Shown in pieces: positions 59,411 through 64,000 of a DNA stretch of 64,000 nucleotides. Origin of the DNA: Bradyrhizobium sp. 139 (GTDB lineage: Bacteria > Pseudomonadota > Alphaproteobacteria > Rhizobiales > Xanthobacteraceae); NCBI RefSeq assembly GCF_023074175.1, contig NZ_JADPKS010000037.1, positions 62,001 to 126,000 on the forward strand, written 5' to 3'. A model generated the notes under the pieces. That model was given only the letters and a program-made list of their open reading frames with translations, did no database searches and was not told the origin of the DNA. The translations under genes and the position numbers were made by a program. The first letter of the stretch is position 1, and each line of letters begins with the position of its first letter.

Positions 59411-60622
59411 CTACTCCCACACCGATTTGTCGGCGTCCCAGCGCTGGGCCTTCAGCTCCTTTGCGAGCGCCTCGACTGAGCCGTTGTCGTCGGGCTGATC
59501 GCCTTCCTCGTCGGCCGAAGCGTCGTCCGAGAGATTGAGCTTGGCGCCGCTGCTCTCATCGGCGGTCGTGGTCGCGGGGCTGCCGATCCACAACATCAGC
59601 CTGTCGGTGGTGCCGGGCTTGTCGGGCGAGATGAGACCTGCGACCTCGATCGTGTCGGTGAGCTCGAGCGCGGCGAAATCCTGGTTCGACCGCTTGAAGA
59701 TCAGCTTGAGCTTGCCCGTGGCCGGGTTGAAGCTCTGCGAGACCGGCTTTGCCGCCAGCGTCCTGCTCAGCACGCCGGCGACGGCCGAAGCGAGCTTGTC
59801 ACGGTTGATCTTGTCGCCGTCGCGCCAGTCGGCGGCGGCAAAGCGGATGGTGCGGTCCATCTCGGTCATGCCCGCGGTCCAGCCCGCGGCGGTGACGCCC
59901 GGCATCGCCTTGAACTTCGCGAGCAGCGCGCCCGCGCGCTCCGGATCGACCGACATGTTGATGGTCTGTTCGCCGGCGCGCAGCGCGTCGCAGCCGACGG
60001 TCAGGCTCGCCAGCGTCACCTGGACGTCCTGGCCCTTCAGGCTCTTCAGGAACTCGGTCGCCGCATCCAGCTTGACCTTGACCGCGATCGCTTCCGGCGA
60101 GACGTCGGTGAAATCCTTCGGTTGCGGCGTAATGCCGTCGTCGGAGGTCTGGTTGTCCTGAAATTCCTTCTCACTGAGATCGGAATTGTCGGGCGAGGTG
60201 ACTTCGGTCACGGCCTGGCCGATCGCGATCTGGCCGCGAAATTCGAACGTGTCGCCGGCCTGTTTGCGCAGCAGCTTGACGGTGACGGGCGCCTTCTCGC
60301 CGAGGCTCTGTGTCGCGCCCGTCAGCATCTGGCCCGCAACCTGGAGATTGACGACGAAGCGGTCCTTGCGGTCGGAATTTTTTGCGACAGGATAGCAGAC
60401 GTCGAGCACGGCCGCCGTCACCGTCTTGCCCTGCCGCGTCTCCTTCAGGATCACGTCGGCATTGCCGTCCATCAGCCCGTCGATCGAGGTGAAATAGCGG
60501 ATCTCGGTCCCGCCCGGCGCCGTGGCCTTCGGCGACAGCTTCATCTGGGCGGATGCGACATTGGGCGAGACGGCAAGCACTGCCGCCAAAACGGCTGTCG
60601 AACAAACCAGAAGCGCACGCAT
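59411..60622 (-). CDS. Secreted hypothetical protein, 403 residues
   Basis: I recognise no family. Signal peptide MRALLVCSTAVLAAVLAVSP with cleavage after ASAQ near residue 26. The mature protein is acidic, with repeated strand-like segments: GGTEIRYFTSIDGLMDGNAD, TVTAAVLDVCYPVAKNSD, VAGLISPDKPGTTDRLMLWI, and an Asp/Glu-rich patch (LSDDASADEEGDQPDDNGS) near the C-terminus. Two cysteines (VCYPV, VGCDAL) may pair. Probably periplasmic. It lies downstream of groEL on the same strand but is separated by a terminator and a repeat. Confidence 0.75.
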   Translation of the reverse strand: MRALLVCSTAVLAAVLAVSPNVASAQMKLSPKATAPGGTEIRYFTSIDGLMDGNADVILKETRQGKTVTAAVLDVCYPVAKNSDRKDRFVVNLQVAGQMLTGATQSLGEKAPVTVKLLRKQAGDTFEFRGQIAIGQAVTEVTSPDNSDLSEKEFQDNQTSDDGITPQPKDFTDVSPEAIAVKVKLDAATEFLKSLKGQDVQVTLASLTVGCDALRAGEQTINMSVDPERAGALLAKFKAMPGVTAAGWTAGMTEMDRTIRFAAADWRDGDKINRDKLASAVAGVLSRTLAAKPVSQSFNPATGKLKLIFKRSNQDFAALELTDTIEVAGLISPDKPGTTDRLMLWIGSPATTTADESSGAKLNLSDDASADEEGDQPDDNGSVEALAKELKAQRWDADKSVWE

Positions 60623-60643
60623 CGATGAAATCCTCGAGCAATG

Positions 60644-60692
60644 GAGCATGATCCGGAAAAGTGTGAAGCGGTTTTCCGAAAGGATCATGCTC
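60644..60692. repeat. Short palindromic repeat, GAGCATGATCC type
   Basis: GAGCATGATCC (60644-60654) and GGATCATGCTC (60682-60692) bracket GGAAAAGTGTGAAGCGGTTT and CCGAAA, whose inner parts (GGAAAA, TTTTCC) also pair. This is a second, compact palindrome family distinct from the GTCATT one, located just upstream of the secreted protein gene. Confidence 0.8.
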
Positions 60693-60765
60693 AAACCTTG
60701 GAATCGCGGCGCCACCGTAGTGGGTTTTGGCCGCCGGTTGAATTGGAAAGCGGAAGGGCAGGGTC

Positions 60766-60798
60766 GGCAAAAAAGAAGGCCGCCCGGAGGCGGCCTTC
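60766..60798 (-). terminator. Terminator of the groESL operon
   Basis: On the minus strand, GAAGGCCGCC pairs with GGCGGCCTTC (positions 60775-60798), followed by TTTTTT (60769-60774). It sits 25 bases after the groEL stop. Confidence 0.9.
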
Positions 60799-60822
60799 GC
60801 AACACCGTAACGGAACGGAGGC

Positions 60823-62602
<1,780 letters not shown>

Positions 62603-62637
62603 AATGGAGCATTCAGCGGCTGTTCAGGCTGATGGCC

Positions 62638-62934
62638 TTAGGCCATTACGCCCATGATGTCCGACTCCTTCATGATCAGGAGCTCATCGTTGTCGATCTT
62701 GACTTCGGTGCCCGACCATTTGCCGAACAGCACGCGGTCGCCGACCTTGAGGTCGATCGGGATCAGCTTGCCAGCCTCGTCGCGGCCACCGGGGCCGACG
62801 GCGACGACCTCGCCCTGGGACGGCTTTTCCTTGGCAGTGTCCGGAATGATGATGCCGCCCCTGGTCTTTTCCTCGGCGTCGATACGTTTGACCACGACAC
62901 GGTCATGCAGCGGACGAAATTTGGATTTAGCCAT
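62638..62934 (-). CDS. groES: Co-chaperonin GroES
   Basis: 98 residues. [20 protein letters not shown], then [20 protein letters not shown] (mobile loop for GroEL contact) and [20 protein letters not shown]. The ATG 62934 has AAAGGGAAACGTC upstream. Upstream sequence carries a CIRCE operator and a promoter, so this is the first gene of a HrcA-controlled operon. Confidence 0.97.
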   Translation of the reverse strand: MAKSKFRPLHDRVVVKRIDAEEKTRGGIIIPDTAKEKPSQGEVVAVGPGGRDEAGKLIPIDLKVGDRVLFGKWSGTEVKIDNDELLIMKESDIMGVMA

Positions 62935-63026
62935 GACGTTTCCCTTTGGAGGCTCGCTTCGGAGATAGTGGAAGTGTGTGGAGCGGCGCTTCCGTCCACC
63001 CTCTTGCCGAGGATCGAACGGCGCGC

Positions 63027-63053
63027 TTAGCAATCGGGCTTTCCGAGTGCTAA
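63027..63053 (-). promoter_or_regulatory. CIRCE operator (HrcA binding site) of groESL
   Basis: TTAGCAATC, nine-base spacer GGGCTTTCC, GAGTGCTAA. One arm is perfect and the other differs by one base from the consensus TTAGCACTC-N9-GAGTGCTAA. It lies 93 bases upstream of the groES start and just downstream of the -10 element, as expected for HrcA repression. No hrcA gene is in the window. Confidence 0.95.
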
Positions 63054-63064
63054 TAGTGCGTCCG

Positions 63065-63093
63065 GAAATATGGCTTGGCCGCGATCCTGTCAA
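63065..63093 (-). promoter_or_regulatory. Probable sigma-70-type promoter of groESL
   Basis: On the minus strand, TTGACA (63088-63093) and TATTTC (63065-63070) are separated by 17 bases; CATATT at a 15-base spacing is an alternative. The CIRCE element overlaps the expected transcript start. Confidence 0.7.
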
Positions 63094-63264
63094 GCAAAGG
63101 TGGTTAAGCGATTGGTGAGGCGGATATAGGATTGTGTCTACAGAAACCTATTGGTCGCGCTGGCGTATAAAGGACGTCATTGCTCCGACAGCGGTTTTGC
63201 GCTTGGCTGCAGGAGGGATGCGGTCGTGGTCTTGTTTGGGGGGCGGTTTGCTCGGGGGAATGTC

Positions 63265-63786
63265 ATGATCAGTTCAGCTCACGCACGCACGGTCGCCAAT
63301 CTGGCGGCCGCCTTTTGCCTGGCGCTGCTGCTTGGCGCCTGCGGCGGCGGTATGAGCCTGCCGTCCTTCTCGTCGTCTTCGCCGCCGCCCGAGGCTGAGC
63401 CCGGCACCGGTCCGGAAATGCCGGCGAGCATCCGCGCCGACGAGATCGTCGGCCGCTGGGGTCTCGCCTCGTTCCAGAACCCGGCCGACCGCGCCCGCAC
63501 CGAGGCCGCGGCGAGGGCGCAATGCAAGAATCCCTACGTGATCACCGCCGGTTCCTCCGGCGGCGTGATCATGCATCTCGCCGACCAGGCGACGCCGCAG
63601 GAATTGCGGCTGAAGGGCTCGCCCAGCGGCAAGAACTATATTGGGCCGGCGGGTCCCACCCCCGGCGAGCAGGACCGCGAGATCGTCTCCTTTGACGGCC
63701 GCGTCCTGATCACCCGCTTCATCGATAAGGACGCCGCCACCCGCTACGGCAACATGGTCTACGTCCGCTGCGCGCCAAGGGCGTAG
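63265..63786 (+). CDS. Lipoprotein of unknown function
   Basis: 173 residues. Lipoprotein signal ARTVANLAAAFCLALLLGAC with lipobox LLGAC (Cys near residue 28), then a Ser/Pro-rich linker (SLPSFSSSSPPPEAEPGTGP) and a globular domain starting IVGRWGLASFQNPADRARTE. Two further cysteines (AQCKNPY, VRCAPRA) may pair. The domain has the general look of a lipocalin-like or MliC/Inh-type small beta barrel, but I cannot assign a family. Divergent from groES; the ATG at 63265 is used, frame open upstream. Confidence 0.8.
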   Translation: MISSAHARTVANLAAAFCLALLLGACGGGMSLPSFSSSSPPPEAEPGTGPEMPASIRADEIVGRWGLASFQNPADRARTEAAARAQCKNPYVITAGSSGGVIMHLADQATPQELRLKGSPSGKNYIGPAGPTPGEQDREIVSFDGRVLITRFIDKDAATRYGNMVYVRCAPRA

Positions 63787-63809
63787 TCGAGGTGCCGGCC
63801 TAACCACGC

Positions 63810-63934
63810 GTCATTGCCGAGGAGCCACCCGGTCCGGCTTTCGGCCGGCCGGATGATAAACTCCGCGGCGGGGCAATCCAGGCTGTTTCCGCGGAGGCAA
63901 CCTGGATTGCCTCGCTCGCTCGCAATGATGAGAC
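63810..63934. repeat. Dispersed intergenic palindrome, GTCATT family copy 6
   Basis: Starts GTCATTGCCGAGGAGCCACC and ends TCGCTCGCAATGATGAG; inner pair CAATCCAGG and CCTGGATTG and a GGCTTTCGGCC stem. It is more diverged than the other copies. Confidence 0.7.
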
Positions 63935-63937
63935 AAC

Positions 63938-63970
63938 AAAAACGCCGGCTTTCGCCGGCGTTTTGTTTTT
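63938..63970. terminator. Bidirectional terminator
   Basis: AACGCCGG (63941-63948) pairs with CCGGCGTT (63955-63962), with an A run before and a T run after (TTTTGTTTTT), so it can end transcripts from both the lipoprotein gene and a minus-strand gene entering from the right. Confidence 0.9.
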
Positions 63971-63987
63971 CTCTTCGTCGCGTCCGC

Positions 63988-64000
63988 TCAGTCGAACAGC
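63988..64000 (-). CDS. Possible 3' end of a minus-strand gene running off the window
   Basis: The last bases read, on the minus strand, CTG TTC GAC TGA, that is Leu-Phe-Asp-stop, directly before a bidirectional terminator. This is only a hint of a gene whose body is outside the window. Confidence 0.3.

Overview
The window looks like chromosomal DNA of a high-GC alphaproteobacterium, most probably Bradyrhizobium or a close relative. This is inferred from gene content, from a Cys-free ribosomal protein L36, from CIRCE-controlled groESL, and from several families of dispersed intergenic palindromes of the kind common in that group. I see no rRNA, tRNA, CRISPR array, prophage or plasmid backbone. 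The only mobile-type gene is a REP-associated tyrosine transposase (RAYT).

Layout. 0-2.5 kb: end of a polar amino-acid ABC importer (permease, ATPase) and a class IV D-amino-acid transaminase. 2.6-7.3 kb: EmrAB-type drug pump with an AhpD-like protein, divergent from a LysR regulator, the two separated by a cluster of GATAATC boxes. 7.2-12.8 kb: amidase, a fused indolepyruvate ferredoxin oxidoreductase, and a frameshifted Lrp/AsnC regulator with a clear operator-like dyad. 12.9-16.2 kb: catabolic operon (FAH-family hydrolase, flavin monooxygenase, Ldh-family dehydrogenase). 16.4-20.6 kb: a 1371-residue cyclic-di-GMP protein with five tandem GAF domains followed by GGDEF and EAL. 20.5-32.8 kb: exopolysaccharide locus (galE, WecG/TagA-type transferase, GumC-like co-polymerase with a degenerate ATP site, methyltransferase, three glycosyltransferases, Wzy-type polymerase/ligase, CelD-type acyltransferase).

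32.8-36.1 kb: WrbA, pirin and SDR genes divergent from a second LysR gene. 36.1-36.8 kb: the RAYT gene bracketed by inverted REP palindromes. 36.8-46.5 kb: mixed housekeeping and small genes (Bug-type binding protein, YbaK, haloacid dehalogenase, winged-helix/TPR regulator, DUF1127, amidohydrolase, rpmJ, TPR protein, alpha/beta hydrolase, cytochrome c). 46.7-58.7 kb: glycolate/lactate utilisation. glcD is separated from glcEF by a monooxygenase-like protein, a CsbD stress protein and a stand-alone SIR2-like protein; an H1-like protein, a TorF-type outer-membrane protein, an SbmA/YddA-type ABC exporter and an LctP/GlcA permease follow. 58.8-64 kb: secreted proteins of unknown role and the groES-groEL operon with its CIRCE operator.

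Working together: GlcDEF and the LctP/GlcA permease form a plausible uptake-and-oxidation route for glycolate or lactate. The EPS genes lie beside the c-di-GMP protein, which suggests, but does not prove, second-messenger control. The observations most worth checking are the RAYT/REP unit and related palindromes, the five-GAF c-di-GMP protein, the SIR2 insertion inside glc, the broken Lrp gene, the 20-bp motif shared by two EPS promoter regions, and the palindrome lying between groES and groEL. No previously undescribed multi-gene system is demonstrated here.
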